64,000 nt of DNA from Treponema putidum (GCF_000755145.1 NZ_CP009228.1:1783694-1847693); one strand, 5' to 3'. Numbered from the stretch's first letter, positions 25,056 to 35,217 are shown. A program made the numbers and translations. The notes: generated by a model from the sequence alone, not told the origin.

Positions 25056-26093
25056 TTAATTTTTTATAACGGTTTCATATTTCAAATAGTTTTTATTTAT
25101 TCCTATGATACCGGTCCATAAGTTATTACAGAAGACGCATATTTTTTTATTTTCTATGCCGGAGTTTTTGGCCTTTTCTAAAACTTCATCGGCATTTAAA
25201 AACCAATTAAATCTCATCTTTTTTCCGTCATAAAAATCATTTAAATAGCTTTGATCCAAGAAAATTTTAGCTAAACCAATGTTGTCTGCCGCCTCAGGGG
25301 AAAAAATAATAGATTTTGCCTTTATTTCAGAAAAATCAATTTCTTTTTGTTTATAAAACTTTTTATAAAACTTTTCCGGCGCTGCAGAAAAATCATTTAA
25401 AATGCTAAAACCTGCCGCATCTTCAAGTTTAAAGGTTCCTACAGCAGTTCTTCTTAAAGCCCTGACATGGGCACAAGAAGATGCCTTCCTTGCAAGGTCT
25501 CTTGCAAGGGAGCGTATGTAGGTTCCTTTTGAGCATTCTACGCTTATATGGGTATATTTTATTTTTAGCTCGGTGTTTATGTTAAAAAAATCTTTTTCCG
25601 TAAATTCCAGACCGCCATCGGTAATTATTCTTTTAAGCTCAAGTTTAACAATTTCTATTTCCCGCTCTGCAATTTCTATCTTTTCGCCGCTTCTGGTTCT
25701 GTCGGATGCCCGTTTTCCGTTTATTTTTATTGCAGAAAATTCGGGCGGTCTTTGGAGTATTTTTCCTAAAAAAGAGGGTATGGATTCCGCTAAATTTTTG
25801 TAAGAGGGGAGCGGGGCGGTCAAAACGGGCTCGCCTTCAGGGTCGAGGGTATCCGTTTCTGTTCCGAATTCTATCCATGCTTCGTAGGTTTTTTTTTCGG
25901 CTGAAATTATATCGGCGAGGCGGGTTAGCTTTCCTGTAAGAAGCACAAGAAGACCGTCTGCAAAAAGATCAAGAGTTCCTGTGTGGCCTACCTTTTTTGT
26001 TAAAAGGGCTTTTTTTACCGCCGACATTGAAGCAAAGCTGGTAAGTCCCGCTTGTTTTGCAAACGGGACGATAAGGTTTTTATTTAATTCCAT
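25056..26093 (-). CDS. truB: tRNA pseudouridine(55) synthase
   Basis: TruB makes pseudouridine 55 in the tRNA T loop. GLTSFASMSAVKKALL and KVGHTGTLDLFADGLLVLLTG contain the catalytic aspartate (Asp42); KTYEAWIEFGTETDTLDPEG, RPPEFSAIKINGKRASDRTR and ECSKGTYIRSLARDLA follow in family order. At 345 residues it is longer than usual, with a C-terminal extension of about 90 residues (PUA-like position). It is the last gene of the rimP operon, 14 bases after rbfA. Confidence 0.93.
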   Translation of the reverse strand: MELNKNLIVPFAKQAGLTSFASMSAVKKALLTKKVGHTGTLDLFADGLLVLLTGKLTRLADIISAEKKTYEAWIEFGTETDTLDPEGEPVLTAPLPSYKNLAESIPSFLGKILQRPPEFSAIKINGKRASDRTRSGEKIEIAEREIEIVKLELKRIITDGGLEFTEKDFFNINTELKIKYTHISVECSKGTYIRSLARDLARKASSCAHVRALRRTAVGTFKLEDAAGFSILNDFSAAPEKFYKKFYKQKEIDFSEIKAKSIIFSPEAADNIGLAKIFLDQSYLNDFYDGKKMRFNWFLNADEVLEKAKNSGIENKKICVFCNNLWTGIIGINKNYLKYETVIKN

Positions 26094-26107
26094 TTTTACG
26101 ATAGAAT

Positions 26108-26509
26108 TTATTCGGCTGCAGAGGTATCGGCTGTTTTTTCAGTGTTTTCATCGGGGTCGGTAAAATACTCAAGGCTTTCAAGTTTGTTTACCATGTCGAT
26201 TCCTTCTTTTATGCTCTTATCGAATATAAACTTGAGTTCAGGACACTGCCTTATATGAAGTTTTTTTGCAAGGCTTGTTCTTATAAAGCCCGATGCATTT
26301 TCCAAGCCCCTTACCCCCTGCTTGGTCTTATGTTCATCTAAAAAACTTGAAACATAGACCTTTGCATAAGCAAGGTCTCCCGAAACGATTACCCTGTTTA
26401 CTGAAAGAAGAGAAGAAACCCTCGGATCCTTTATTTTGCCTGAGCAGATAAGACTCGAAATTTCTTCCCTTATCTGCTCGCCCAATCTTTCAAGTCTAAA
26501 CTCACTCAT
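26108..26509 (-). CDS. rbfA: 30S ribosome-binding factor A
   Basis: RbfA helps mature the 16S rRNA 5' end. The KH-like domain is clear: RLERLGEQIREEISSLI, DPRVSSLLSVNRVIVSGDL, AKVYVSSFLD and LHIRQCPELKFIFDKSIKEG. A short acidic tail follows. The ATG at 26509 ([10 protein letters not shown]) overlaps the infB stop by eight bases and gives the usual RbfA length (133 residues); a start 18 codons upstream lies inside infB and is rejected. Confidence 0.92.
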   Translation of the reverse strand: MSEFRLERLGEQIREEISSLICSGKIKDPRVSSLLSVNRVIVSGDLAYAKVYVSSFLDEHKTKQGVRGLENASGFIRTSLAKKLHIRQCPELKFIFDKSIKEGIDMVNKLESLEYFTDPDENTEKTADTSAAE

Positions 26510-29162
26510 CGGCTTCTTTTCCTTCTTCTTTAATTTCGGGAGCCTTATATTTTTCGCTGTCACTCAATTTTCGGGCAACCTGAATCATTTCGATAATCTC
26601 AAGCTGGTCATCGACCTGTATGTCGTTAAAGTCTTCGATGCCGATACCGCATTCAAAGCCTGCAGCAACTTCTTTTACATCGTCTTTGAATCTCTTTAAC
26701 GAGGAAAGTTTTCCCGAGTGAACGACTATGCCGTCTCTGATAACGTGGACTGCACAGTTTCTCTTTACGAGGCCTTCAATAACATAGCAGCCGGCAATTT
26801 TCCCGATTTTCGGAACCTTAAAGGTGTTTCTGACTTCGACCATACCGATAACCTGTTCTTTGATATCGGGTGAAAGCATTCCTTCCATCGCAAGCTGAAT
26901 TTCTTCAACAGCCTTGTAGATAACAGTGTATTTTCTTATATCGACCTTTTCTTGATCAGCTAATAGTTTGGCCTGAGGAGTGGGGCGCACGTTAAAGCCT
27001 ATGATTAGGGCATTCGAGTCGGCTGCTGCAAGCATAACATCGGAATCGTTGATAGCTCCTGCCGAAGCATGTATTACGTTAAGCCTTATTTCCGGAGTGG
27101 AAAGTTTTTCCAATGATTGCTTTAAGGCTTCTACAGAACCTTGAACGTCTCCCTTTATGATAACCTTGAGTTCCAAGATTTCTCCGTCATGAATGGTTTC
27201 ATAGAGGTTATCGAGGGTAACCTTCTTAACGTTCCTTGAATCTTCAAAGCGTTTAAGCTCTTGCCTCTTGTCCGAAATCTGGCGGGCTATGCGCTCGGAA
27301 TCGGTAACTTGGAAGGGGTCTCCTGCATTCGGCATACCTTCAAGTCCTAGGATTTCGACGGGCATACTTGGGGTAGCTTCTTCTATTTTTTCTCCCCTGT
27401 CATTGAAAATGGCTCTTACACGCCCTGAATAAATACCTGCAACATAGGGGTCTCCCGTTCTCAAGGTTCCGCGCTGAACGATAATGGTTGCAACTACACC
27501 TCTTCCGTGGTCAATGCGGGATTCTATAACCTTTCCTTCCGCATTGCATGTATAATTGGCCTTTAGTTCAAGAACTTCGGCTTGCAGTAAGATTGTGTCT
27601 AAGAGGTTGTCCAGTCCCAATTTTTTTAAAGCCGAAATTTCGACAAACATTGTGTCTCCGCCCCATTCTTCAGGCATGAGGCCTAATTCGGAAAGGCGGG
27701 TTTTAACCTTGTCAACATTTGCTTCAGGCTTATCAATCTTGTTTACTGCAACTATTATGGGAACCTTTGCATCTCGTGCATGGTTTATAGCTTCGATGGT
27801 TTGAGGCATTACGCCGTCATCGGCCGCAACTACCAAAACAACTATGTCCGTAATTTCGGCTCCTCGTGCACGCATCATTGTAAAGGCTTCGTGTCCGGGA
27901 GTGTCTAGGAAAGTTATCTTGCCGCCGTGGGTGTTTACCGTATAAGCTCCTATGTGCTGAGTAATTCCTCCGAATTCTCCTGCTATAACATTAGAGCTTC
28001 TTATTGCGTCAAGGGTTTTGGTTTTACCGTGGTCAACATGTCCCATTATCGTTACAACGGGAGGTCTGGGTTTCAGTTCTGATAAATCGTCTGCCTTGCT
28101 TTCGATAACCGTTTCATCATAGAGGCTTACAATTTTAACATCACAGTCATATTCCGATGCAAGAATCGTTGCCGTATCGGCATCGATGGACTGGTTCATC
28201 GTAACCATCATTCCCATGCCCATAAGTTTTCCGATAAGCTCGGAGGCCTTTAGATTCATCTTCTTGGCCAATTCGGAAACCGAAATGGATTCCATTATTT
28301 CGATCTGTTTAGGAATATTATGAATCTTTTCTTTTTGCTTTTTCTTTTGATTTAAGAGACGTTCTTCAAAAAATTCATCTTCTTTATTTTTCTTGTTGTA
28401 TATTTCTTTTTTGGCCTTATGGGCTTTTTTATTTGTTTGAGCCTTGTTTTTTTCGACGGGAATCGGTGCCGGAGCTGCTCCCTGCCTTGGGCCGCCGAAG
28501 CCTGTCCTGTTTTGAGGCCTGTCTCCGCCTCGTCCCTGCTGTCCGCCTTGCCCTGTTCTAAAGCCTTGCTTTTTTCCGTCGGAGTAGGCCCGTGCTTGGG
28601 CTCCCGAAAAATTGCTTTCGCGTCGGCGGCCTTGTCCTGTTTGGCTCTGTCCCTGACCGCCTGGCCTTTGTGAGCGGTTGCCTTGCCCTCGGTTGTTTTT
28701 TCTTCCTGAGTCGGCAAGGTTTCCGGCTTTGACATTAGGTCGTTTGCTTGCGAAATCTATCGAAGTCATAGAAGAAGGTTCAGCCTTTTTTCTTTCAGGC
28801 TGTTTTTCTTCTCTTCTTGCAGAATCGGAGCTTTGATTTTCAATTTTAGCCGGCGGTATTTCGCTCTTTTTATCTTCACGGGGAGTTACGTTTCTTTTTT
28901 CTTTTGTCGAGGTATCTACAGGCTTTGAGCTTTGGGGCGAAACTTTTTTAACGGAGATAACCTGTTTTCCGGAAGTTTTGCCGGCAGAAGAATCTTCCGC
29001 TGCCGAGTCAGGCTTCTTGGATTTTCCTGCTGCATTTTTTGAAACTTTTACAACGAATTTCTTTTTAGAGTCTGCCTTACCGGATTCAGGCTTAGTATCA
29101 GCCGTTTTACCGCTTTTTTTGTTAAGAATTACATCAGGTTTGTTTGTGTTTTCTATATCCAT
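26502..29162 (-). CDS. infB: Translation initiation factor IF-2
   Basis: An 886-residue IF-2. The N-terminal 270 residues are low complexity (Lys, Ser, Gly, Gln, Arg rich, for example [18 protein letters not shown]). An IF2_N helix segment precedes the GTPase: G1 GHVDHGKT near residue 373, G3 DTPGHEAF, G4 NKIDKP near 470. Domains II-IV follow to the C-terminus ([12 protein letters not shown]). The ATG at 29162 lies after GGAG, which overlaps the end of nusA; upstream ATGs fall within nusA. It delivers initiator tRNA to the 30S subunit. Confidence 0.95.
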   Translation of the reverse strand: MDIENTNKPDVILNKKSGKTADTKPESGKADSKKKFVVKVSKNAAGKSKKPDSAAEDSSAGKTSGKQVISVKKVSPQSSKPVDTSTKEKRNVTPREDKKSEIPPAKIENQSSDSARREEKQPERKKAEPSSMTSIDFASKRPNVKAGNLADSGRKNNRGQGNRSQRPGGQGQSQTGQGRRRESNFSGAQARAYSDGKKQGFRTGQGGQQGRGGDRPQNRTGFGGPRQGAAPAPIPVEKNKAQTNKKAHKAKKEIYNKKNKEDEFFEERLLNQKKKQKEKIHNIPKQIEIMESISVSELAKKMNLKASELIGKLMGMGMMVTMNQSIDADTATILASEYDCDVKIVSLYDETVIESKADDLSELKPRPPVVTIMGHVDHGKTKTLDAIRSSNVIAGEFGGITQHIGAYTVNTHGGKITFLDTPGHEAFTMMRARGAEITDIVVLVVAADDGVMPQTIEAINHARDAKVPIIVAVNKIDKPEANVDKVKTRLSELGLMPEEWGGDTMFVEISALKKLGLDNLLDTILLQAEVLELKANYTCNAEGKVIESRIDHGRGVVATIIVQRGTLRTGDPYVAGIYSGRVRAIFNDRGEKIEEATPSMPVEILGLEGMPNAGDPFQVTDSERIARQISDKRQELKRFEDSRNVKKVTLDNLYETIHDGEILELKVIIKGDVQGSVEALKQSLEKLSTPEIRLNVIHASAGAINDSDVMLAAADSNALIIGFNVRPTPQAKLLADQEKVDIRKYTVIYKAVEEIQLAMEGMLSPDIKEQVIGMVEVRNTFKVPKIGKIAGCYVIEGLVKRNCAVHVIRDGIVVHSGKLSSLKRFKDDVKEVAAGFECGIGIEDFNDIQVDDQLEIIEMIQVARKLSDSEKYKAPEIKEEGKEADE

Positions 29163-29169
29163 ATTACTC

Positions 29170-30654
29170 CTACTCTTCGTCCTCATATTCAAAAGCAAGA
29201 TCTACTCCGCAGTTGGGGCATTTTGTCATATCAATTGTGATTTTATGACCGCATTCGGGACATTCGAATTCTTCAGTCTCGTCCTCATGCTCCAAAACAG
29301 GTTTGCTTTCCTCATTAGTTTCATCTTCATCGTCTTCTACAACTTCAACGGCATTGGCTATAATGTCGAGAAGGGTATCGGCCATCTCTGCTGTAAGACC
29401 TTCCAATTTTCTGATTTCATCATCTTCCATATTGATTAGGTCTTGTATGTCTTCTATTTCGTTATTGTACAATACCGTTAGAATATCTTCGGTAATGCTG
29501 GGAAGTTCCGAAACGTTGGAAATCTCCTCGTATTCATCTTCATCACCTGTGTCATCAGTGAATAAGTTTTCAACAGCCTTTCGGGCATCCGTGTAAATAT
29601 CCATTTGTTTAAACTGTTCTTCGGTTTTTACGTCAATGTTCCAGTCTACAAGCCGGTTTGCAAGGCGTACATTTAAACCCTGCTTTCCTATGGCTAATGA
29701 TAGTTGAGAGTCCGATACTATTGCAAGTGCCAGCCTTTTTTCCGCATCTAAGATCATAACATCTATGACTTCTGCCGGAGAAAGAGCGCTTTTTATATAG
29801 GCCTTGGGATCCTCCGAATAGGGTAGAATATCTATCTTCTCATCATCCAGCTCGGCAATAACCGCTTGAATTCTGGCACCCTTTGCGCCGACACAAGCTC
29901 CTACAGGATCTATATCATCCCTATCCGTCGAAACTGATATTTTTGTTCTGTAACCGGGCTCACGTACAATGTTATGTATTTTTACTATTCCGTTTTCAAT
30001 TTCCGGTACTTCCAATTCCAATATACGTCTTACAAATTCCGCATCGGTTCTCGAAAGGATTAGCTGTACTACGTTAGACTGGCGGTGTTTTTTTACCTCC
30101 CTAACGAGGGCCTTTATTCTTGATTCTTCGCCGGCAGCCGAATTTCGGCCAAAGTGATCCCTCGGGGACTGATATTTTTTAGGAAGCAAGCCTTCAACCT
30201 TTCCCAAATCTACGTATATGTTTCCGTTCCGTTCTCTGTGGTAGTAGCCGATGATAATTTCGCCTACCTTTGTACTGTATTCTGCATAAAGAGAATCTTT
30301 TTGTATTTCTCTGATGCACTGGGTCGCCCTTTGCATTCCGACCCTGACCGAGTTTATGCCGAATGTTTTAGGATCAACTTCAACTAGGAGCTCATCACCT
30401 GCTTCACAGTCGGGGGCAAGATTTTTTGCTTCTTTCAGACTAATCTCAAAAACGGGATTTTTTGCATGCTCCGTTATTATTTTTTTTGAGTATATTTTTC
30501 CTGTTTCTTCATTGAACACGGCATTGGCATCCGTTCCGAATTGTTTTTTGTAGGATGCCTTTAGAGCCTGTTCTACAATGTGTAAAACAAAATCATCGTC
30601 AATCCCTTTTTCTTGTGCAAAGTCTCGAATTGCTTCAATTATTCCCTCAGACAT
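29170..30654 (-). CDS. nusA: Transcription termination/antitermination factor NusA with a C-terminal zinc ribbon
   Basis: A 494-residue NusA. The N-terminal RNA-polymerase domain, the S1 domain (GEIIGYYHRERNGNIYVDLG) and two KH domains (DPVGACVGAKGARIQAV; SLAIGKQGLNVRLANRLV) are in order. An acidic linker and a helix-hairpin-helix unit (EDIQDLINMEDDEIRKLEGL) follow. The last 32 residues are a four-cysteine zinc ribbon, CPECGH...CPNCGVDL (Cys465, 468, 479, 482), which is not part of the standard E. coli or Bacillus protein. It controls pausing and termination, and may govern its own leader terminator. Confidence 0.94.
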   Translation of the reverse strand: MSEGIIEAIRDFAQEKGIDDDFVLHIVEQALKASYKKQFGTDANAVFNEETGKIYSKKIITEHAKNPVFEISLKEAKNLAPDCEAGDELLVEVDPKTFGINSVRVGMQRATQCIREIQKDSLYAEYSTKVGEIIIGYYHRERNGNIYVDLGKVEGLLPKKYQSPRDHFGRNSAAGEESRIKALVREVKKHRQSNVVQLILSRTDAEFVRRILELEVPEIENGIVKIHNIVREPGYRTKISVSTDRDDIDPVGACVGAKGARIQAVIAELDDEKIDILPYSEDPKAYIKSALSPAEVIDVMILDAEKRLALAIVSDSQLSLAIGKQGLNVRLANRLVDWNIDVKTEEQFKQMDIYTDARKAVENLFTDDTGDEDEYEEISNVSELPSITEDILTVLYNNEIEDIQDLINMEDDEIRKLEGLTAEMADTLLDIIANAVEVVEDDEDETNEESKPVLEHEDETEEFECPECGHKITIDMTKCPNCGVDLAFEYEDEE

Positions 30655-30689
30655 TTAACTAAATCTCCTTACAAAGCTAAATTTATTCG

Positions 30690-31136
30690 TTAAAGATTAC
30701 ATCTGGCTTTTTTTATATTCTGATACGAAATTTTAATGTCTTGATTATCAGAATTTAAAACAATACCTTCGGAATTGACTTCCTTTATAATTCCGTGCCG
30801 CCAATCAGTAATACTGTTGTCCCAAATCTCGGCCTGTTCACCGGCAAAGGCATAAAACTCAACCGTCCGCTTCACAATGCGGTTTATTCCGGGAGAGCTT
30901 ACCTCCATAGTAACATCCTGTGATCCCAGTAAGGCTTCAAGGCGAGGCTGAAGAGTTCTGTGCACGGAGGTGCAGTCCTTGATGCCGACCCCTTTTTCCG
31001 ATTTTATAACCGCCTTTACCTGCCATACATCTTTTTTGTGAAGGACATTCAGGTCTACCAGTTTAAAACCCAGCCCCTCAACAAGAGGTTCGCATTCGGT
31101 AAAGTACGGAATATCTTTTTTTTGTATAAATTCCAC
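30690..31136 (-). CDS. rimP: Ribosome maturation factor RimP
   Basis: RimP assists 30S assembly. ECEPLVEGLGFKLVDLNVLH, IKDCTSVHRTLQPRLEALLG and TMEVSSPGINRIVKR are the family motifs, followed by the C-terminal SH3-like domain. The start is set at the GTG at 31136, five bases after AGGAGG. The longer open frame upstream would cross a promoter and a terminator. First gene of rimP-nusA-infB-rbfA-truB. Confidence 0.88.
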   Translation of the reverse strand: MEFIQKKDIPYFTECEPLVEGLGFKLVDLNVLHKKDVWQVKAVIKSEKGVGIKDCTSVHRTLQPRLEALLGSQDVTMEVSSPGINRIVKRTVEFYAFAGEQAEIWDNSITDWRHGIIKEVNSEGIVLNSDNQDIKISYQNIKKARCNL

Positions 31137-31162
31137 TTCAACCTCCTCTGCCTTCCGTATAC

Positions 31163-31188
31163 AAAAAAGGAGCCGTTTGAACGACTCC
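31163..31188 (-). terminator. Attenuator-like terminator in the rimP-nusA leader
   Basis: On the minus strand GGAGTCGT-TCAA-ACGGCTCC forms an 8-bp stem (one G-U) with a four-base loop, followed at once by TTTTTT. It ends 27 bases before the rimP GTG and is downstream of the promoter at 31222-31250. No minus-strand gene lies upstream for it to terminate. Confidence 0.75.
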
Positions 31189-31221
31189 GAATGTATAAGG
31201 ATAATATATGTTCTAGGGTTG

Positions 31222-31250
31222 ATAATACCATAAAATTGAAATATATTCAA
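31222..31250 (-). promoter_or_regulatory. Sigma-70-type promoter of the rimP-nusA-infB operon
   Basis: On the minus strand TTGAAT (31245-31250) and TATTAT (31222-31227) are 17 bases apart. Transcription would begin near 31215, giving a leader of about 80 bases that includes the terminator hairpin. Confidence 0.65.
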
Positions 31251-31322
31251 TACACACATATAGAAAAATATTAAGTTTTTACTTAAAAATATTAAAAAAA
31301 CTTTTTTATGCCTTTAATACTA

Positions 31323-31351
31323 TTGACAGTAATGGAAAATAGCTTTATAAG
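31323..31351 (+). promoter_or_regulatory. Sigma-70-type promoter of the decarboxylase gene
   Basis: TTGACA at 31323-31328 and TATAAG at 31346-31351 with 17 bases between. The gene's GGAGG ribosome site follows at 31377-31381. Confidence 0.7.
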
Positions 31352-31388
31352 GTAATTTATTATTATTATATTTTGGGAGGCCGGCCTA

Positions 31389-32558
31389 ATGGATAGAAAG
31401 GATTACATTAGCGATTCTGAGTGGAAACACTTTATGAGTTTTTCAGAAAATCTGGAAACGCCCTGTGTTGTTATCAACCTAAAAACAATCAAAAAAAATT
31501 ATCAAAAGTTAAGAGAGAACTTTCCTTATGCGGATATTTTTTATGCGATCAAGGCAAACCCGCATGAAGAAATTATCACAATGCTAAACGAGATGGGTTC
31601 ATGTTTTGACATAGCTTCACGCTATGAGCTTGACAAGGTTTTGAAATTGGGTGTAAGCCCTGACAGACTCAGCTACGGAAACACCATAAAAAAAGCAAAG
31701 GATATTGCTTATTTTTATGAAAAGGGTGTCAGAATGTTTGCTACAGACAGTAAGGACGACCTTAAAAATATAGCCCAACTTGCTCCCGGTTCGAGGGTTT
31801 ATGTGAGAATCCTTGTTGAAAATACCACCAGTGCCGACTGGCCCTTGTCAAGAAAATTCGGCTGTCATCCCGATATGGCTTATGATCTTTGCATTCAAGC
31901 CAGAGATTCGGGGCTTATTCCTTACGGTATTTCTTTCCACGTAGGAAGCCAGCAGCGGGATATCGGCCAGTGGAATGATGCTATTGCAAAGACAAAGTAC
32001 CTAATGGATTCTTTGGAAGAAGAAGAGGATATTAAGCTCGAAATGGTCAACATGGGAGGAGGTTTTCCCGCTTCTTATGTTACGCCGGCAAACGATTTAA
32101 GCGAGTATGCTTCAGAAATAACCAGATATTTGGAAGACGACTTCGGTGAAGATCGTCCCCGCATTATTTTGGAACCCGGCCGCTCACTTGTAGGCGACAG
32201 CGGTGTTTTGGTAACCGAGGTTGTTATGATTTCGCGCAAGAACAATACAGCCCTCTTTAGATGGGTATATTTGGATACTGGGCTCTTTAACGGTCTTATC
32301 GAAACTCTGAACGAGTCCTTAAAATACCCGATTATTACAGATAAGGATGAAGGCTGCAAAAAATGGGGAGAGGTTGTTTTGGCAGGCCCTACGTGCGATA
32401 GTATGGATATTATGTATGAAGACTATAAATACAGCCTTCCCATTAACCTTAAACCGGGTGACAGGGTATATTTCCTTACAACAGGTGCTTATACCTCCAG
32501 TTATGCGTCCGTAGAGTTTAACGGTTTTCCGCCGATTAAAACCTACATAATGAACTAA
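31389..32558 (+). CDS. Ornithine/lysine/diaminopimelate decarboxylase, eukaryote-type (fold III)
   Basis: A 389-residue alanine-racemase-fold PLP decarboxylase. FYAIKANPHEEI carries the PLP lysine (Lys55). SFHVGSQQRDIGQW, EMVNMGGGFPASY and EPGRSLVGDSGVLVTEV bind the phosphate and cofactor. AGPTCDSMDIMY carries the active-site cysteine-aspartate typical of eukaryote-like ornithine decarboxylases. The product would be putrescine or cadaverine; ornithine versus lysine cannot be settled by eye. GGAGG lies before the ATG. Confidence 0.88.
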   Translation: MDRKDYISDSEWKHFMSFSENLETPCVVINLKTIKKNYQKLRENFPYADIFYAIKANPHEEIITMLNEMGSCFDIASRYELDKVLKLGVSPDRLSYGNTIKKAKDIAYFYEKGVRMFATDSKDDLKNIAQLAPGSRVYVRILVENTTSADWPLSRKFGCHPDMAYDLCIQARDSGLIPYGISFHVGSQQRDIGQWNDAIAKTKYLMDSLEEEEDIKLEMVNMGGGFPASYVTPANDLSEYASEITRYLEDDFGEDRPRIILEPGRSLVGDSGVLVTEVVMISRKNNTALFRWVYLDTGLFNGLIETLNESLKYPIITDKDEGCKKWGEVVLAGPTCDSMDIMYEDYKYSLPINLKPGDRVYFLTTGAYTSSYASVEFNGFPPIKTYIMN

Positions 32559-32577
32559 TCTTATAAAGAGTCCGGCT

Positions 32578-33909
32578 ATGATAAAAAACTTTTGTAAATT
32601 TGCTGCTCTTGTTGTTTTTAGCCTTTTTGTTTTCTCATGTTCCGGAAAGGGACGGGAAGATGAGACTGAACATCAAGAAATACAGCCTAAGGTCGACTCT
32701 CAGGCCGGACAAACTTTAGAAAATAAAAAGGACGGGGCAGCTCAATCGGGTACCGATAAGGATGACTCGGCAAATAAAGCTAATGACTTATATAAAAAAG
32801 CCTTGAATGAAGCATCCATTATTTTTGAGTTCGAGACTGTAAATAAAAAAATAAGTTTAAGTCTTATTGCCGATAAAAACGTCAAAATTGAAGGTGCCGT
32901 TCCTTCGGAAATTCCTGCCGACGGTTCCGAAATTGAAGTATTTATAGCAAAGAACTCTATTGCCCTGTTAGGAGATGTTAAGGAGCTTAAAATACTTGAC
33001 TCAGGAATTTTAAACAAAGTTAAAATAATTAAGGCTCCCGATTTAAGGCTCTTGGATATTTCCTTTTCAGGATTGAAAAATATAGAATTTTTAGATTGCC
33101 CTGTTCTTGAAAATTTGGTTCTTGAAGGGAACAAGCAAATGGAAAGGCCTGATTTTTCTTCCTTAAAAGGCTTAAAAAAACTCAATTTAGCTAAAACAGC
33201 AATTCACGAGGTGGATTTTTCTTCTTTCTCTCATCTTGAATATCTTGATATAAGCTCGGTAAACCTAAAAGCTCTAGACCTTACAAAAAACATTGAGCTT
33301 AAGGAGCTTTATTGCGAAAATGCAGGTTTAAAAAATTTGGATGTAAGTAAAAATGTAAAGTTAACTCATCTTAATTGCAGGGAAAACCGACTTGACGATT
33401 TGTCTATTTTTCAAAACAAGGAGCTAAAGTTTTTGGATTGCGGAAAAAACGGGCTTGATACACTCTTGATAAACCTTAACACAAAACTTCAAAGGCTTCA
33501 CTGTGATTCCAACGAAATAAAGGATTTGGATATTTCTTCTTTAAAGGAAATTGAAGAAGTTTATTGCTACCGTAACAAAATCGAAAACATTGTTTTGGGC
33601 TCAAATATTAAGCTAAAATCTCTTTTTTGTTTTGAAAATAATATTGATGAAAAGTCAATGAAAACTCTTTTTGATTCTTTAATCGCAGGTGACGGATATA
33701 ATTTTAAAACCATTGTAGTTTATGCCGAAAAAAATCCCAATCTAATATACAAGCCGGATAAATACTTTGACCATAATTTTGTTCCTACAGAGGAAATGCT
33801 TAATTCTTCCTCCTTTAAATTCTGGAAAGTTTACTTTACTCTTTACGGCCTTGAAGACATAGGGAGCATACTAGACTCTCTTCTTCAAAAAACAGGAGAA
33901 GCCCTTTAG
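32578..33909 (+). CDS. Leucine-rich-repeat lipoprotein
   Basis: A 443-residue lipoprotein; the signal peptide ends FLFVFSCSGKG. A charged Ser/Lys/Asp-rich linker of about 60 residues follows. From about residue 135 the protein is a stack of 20-22-residue leucine-rich repeats such as KNIELKELYCENAGLKNLDV and NVKLTHLNCRENRLDDL; several carry a cysteine at the same place (YC, NC, DC, HC). Such proteins in oral treponemes are surface or periplasmic binding proteins. It starts 19 bases after the decarboxylase stop; co-transcription is likely. Confidence 0.85.
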   Translation: MIKNFCKFAALVVFSLFVFSCSGKGREDETEHQEIQPKVDSQAGQTLENKKDGAAQSGTDKDDSANKANDLYKKALNEASIIFEFETVNKKISLSLIADKNVKIEGAVPSEIPADGSEIEVFIAKNSIALLGDVKELKILDSGILNKVKIIKAPDLRLLDISFSGLKNIEFLDCPVLENLVLEGNKQMERPDFSSLKGLKKLNLAKTAIHEVDFSSFSHLEYLDISSVNLKALDLTKNIELKELYCENAGLKNLDVSKNVKLTHLNCRENRLDDLSIFQNKELKFLDCGKNGLDTLLINLNTKLQRLHCDSNEIKDLDISSLKEIEEVYCYRNKIENIVLGSNIKLKSLFCFENNIDEKSMKTLFDSLIAGDGYNFKTIVVYAEKNPNLIYKPDKYFDHNFVPTEEMLNSSSFKFWKVYFTLYGLEDIGSILDSLLQKTGEAL

Positions 33910-33951
33910 TCTACGTATTGACTGAATCTTTTTCTTTTTGTAAAATGAGTT

Positions 33952-35181
33952 ATGAAAATTTGGATAAAATATCTTATAGGGGCCGTACTAGGTATTATAA
34001 TTGCAGCCCTTTCTTCTTCCGATAGCGCTTTTTTTAACGTTGCTATTGATTTTGTTTCCAATATTGCCATTCAATTCGGCCGCTATTCCTTATATCCCGT
34101 TTTATTTTTCGGCTTTACTGTGAGTATATCTAAATTACGCGAAAGCCGCTCCTTGTTAAAACTTTCGATATATATTGCCGTGTTTATTATTCTGTCATCT
34201 TTTTTGGCAGCCCTGTTAGGTTTGCTTTCCATATCTATAAGTTCTATGCCGAGAATTCCTATTTTTGTTGAAGAAACGAGCGCCGTTGAAAATTTAGGTA
34301 TTGCGGAATCTTTTTTAAGGCTTTTTCCTTCAAGCGCATTTGAAGCCTTTATGGATGGCCTTTATATACTCCCGCTTTGTATCTTTGCAGGTTTTGCAGG
34401 AGCGGCCTGCGCTGTAGATAAAAATATATCAAAACCCGTTTTGACACTATTTGATTCCATATCCAGAGTTTCATATGCCGTTATGGCTTTTTTTGTTGAT
34501 ATGTTTTCAATAGGGCTTATAGCCGTGTCCGTAAATTGGTTTATCAAGTTTCAGGCGATGCTTTCTACCAAATTTTTTACGGGTTTAATTGTTCTTCTAT
34601 TGGTAGATTTTTTTATAATTGCCCTAATCATATATCCTATCATCTTAAAAATACTATGCAGGGATGTAAATCCTTACAAGGTGCTTTATGCTTCAATAGC
34701 ACCTGTTTGTGCGGCATTTTTTTCGGGAGATACCAATCTAACCTTGCCGGTTTTATTACGGCATTCTAATGAGAGTTTGGGTGTCAGAAGGAGAATTTCT
34801 TCGGTATCCTTGCCTGTCTTTTCGGTTTTCGGCAGGGCAGGAAGTGCGATGGTAGTTACCATCAGCTTTATCGTAATTTTAAAGTCCTATTCCAGTTTAG
34901 GCATAAGTTTAGAGGATAGATTTTGGCTTGTCGGTATTTCTACCCTTTTTTCATTTTTTTTAGGCCGTTTTCCTATAACAGGAACATATGTTTCCCTTGT
35001 TGCCGTTTGTGCAATTTACGGACGCGGTTTTGAATCGGGGTTTTTAATTTTGCGCCCGGCTGTCTTTTTTATAGGCTCGGTAGCTGCCGCAATTGATGCA
35101 TTAACCGCAATGGTAGGAACCTATATAATAGGCCATTTATCTAAGATGACCAATACACGCAATTTAAGGTTCTTTATATAA
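33952..35181 (+). CDS. Dicarboxylate/amino acid:cation symporter (SLC1/DAACS family)
   Basis: A 409-residue membrane transporter. The N-terminus KIWIKYLIGAVLGIIIAALS and eight or more hydrophobic spans fit the glutamate-transporter family. AAFFSGDTNLTLPVLLRHSN and the HP2-like FPITGTYVSLVAV stand where the family has its substrate-binding loops, though the classic NMDGT motif is not exact, so it is a divergent member. The probable substrate is glutamate, aspartate, serine or a dicarboxylate, taken up with sodium or protons. Confidence 0.82.
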   Translation: MKIWIKYLIGAVLGIIIAALSSSDSAFFNVAIDFVSNIAIQFGRYSLYPVLFFGFTVSISKLRESRSLLKLSIYIAVFIILSSFLAALLGLLSISISSMPRIPIFVEETSAVENLGIAESFLRLFPSSAFEAFMDGLYILPLCIFAGFAGAACAVDKNISKPVLTLFDSISRVSYAVMAFFVDMFSIGLIAVSVNWFIKFQAMLSTKFFTGLIVLLLVDFFIIALIIYPIILKILCRDVNPYKVLYASIAPVCAAFFSGDTNLTLPVLLRHSNESLGVRRRISSVSLPVFSVFGRAGSAMVVTISFIVILKSYSSLGISLEDRFWLVGISTLFSFFLGRFPITGTYVSLVAVCAIYGRGFESGFLILRPAVFFIGSVAAAIDALTAMVGTYIIGHLSKMTNTRNLRFFI

Positions 35182-35217
35182 GAACTTTGATTGAATATTT
35201 TTTAAAAGGAAGAAAAA

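Noticed and set aside
28352-28735. A 127-residue protein opposite the infB frame
   Set aside because: It is a shadow frame created by the low-complexity N-terminal region of IF-2.
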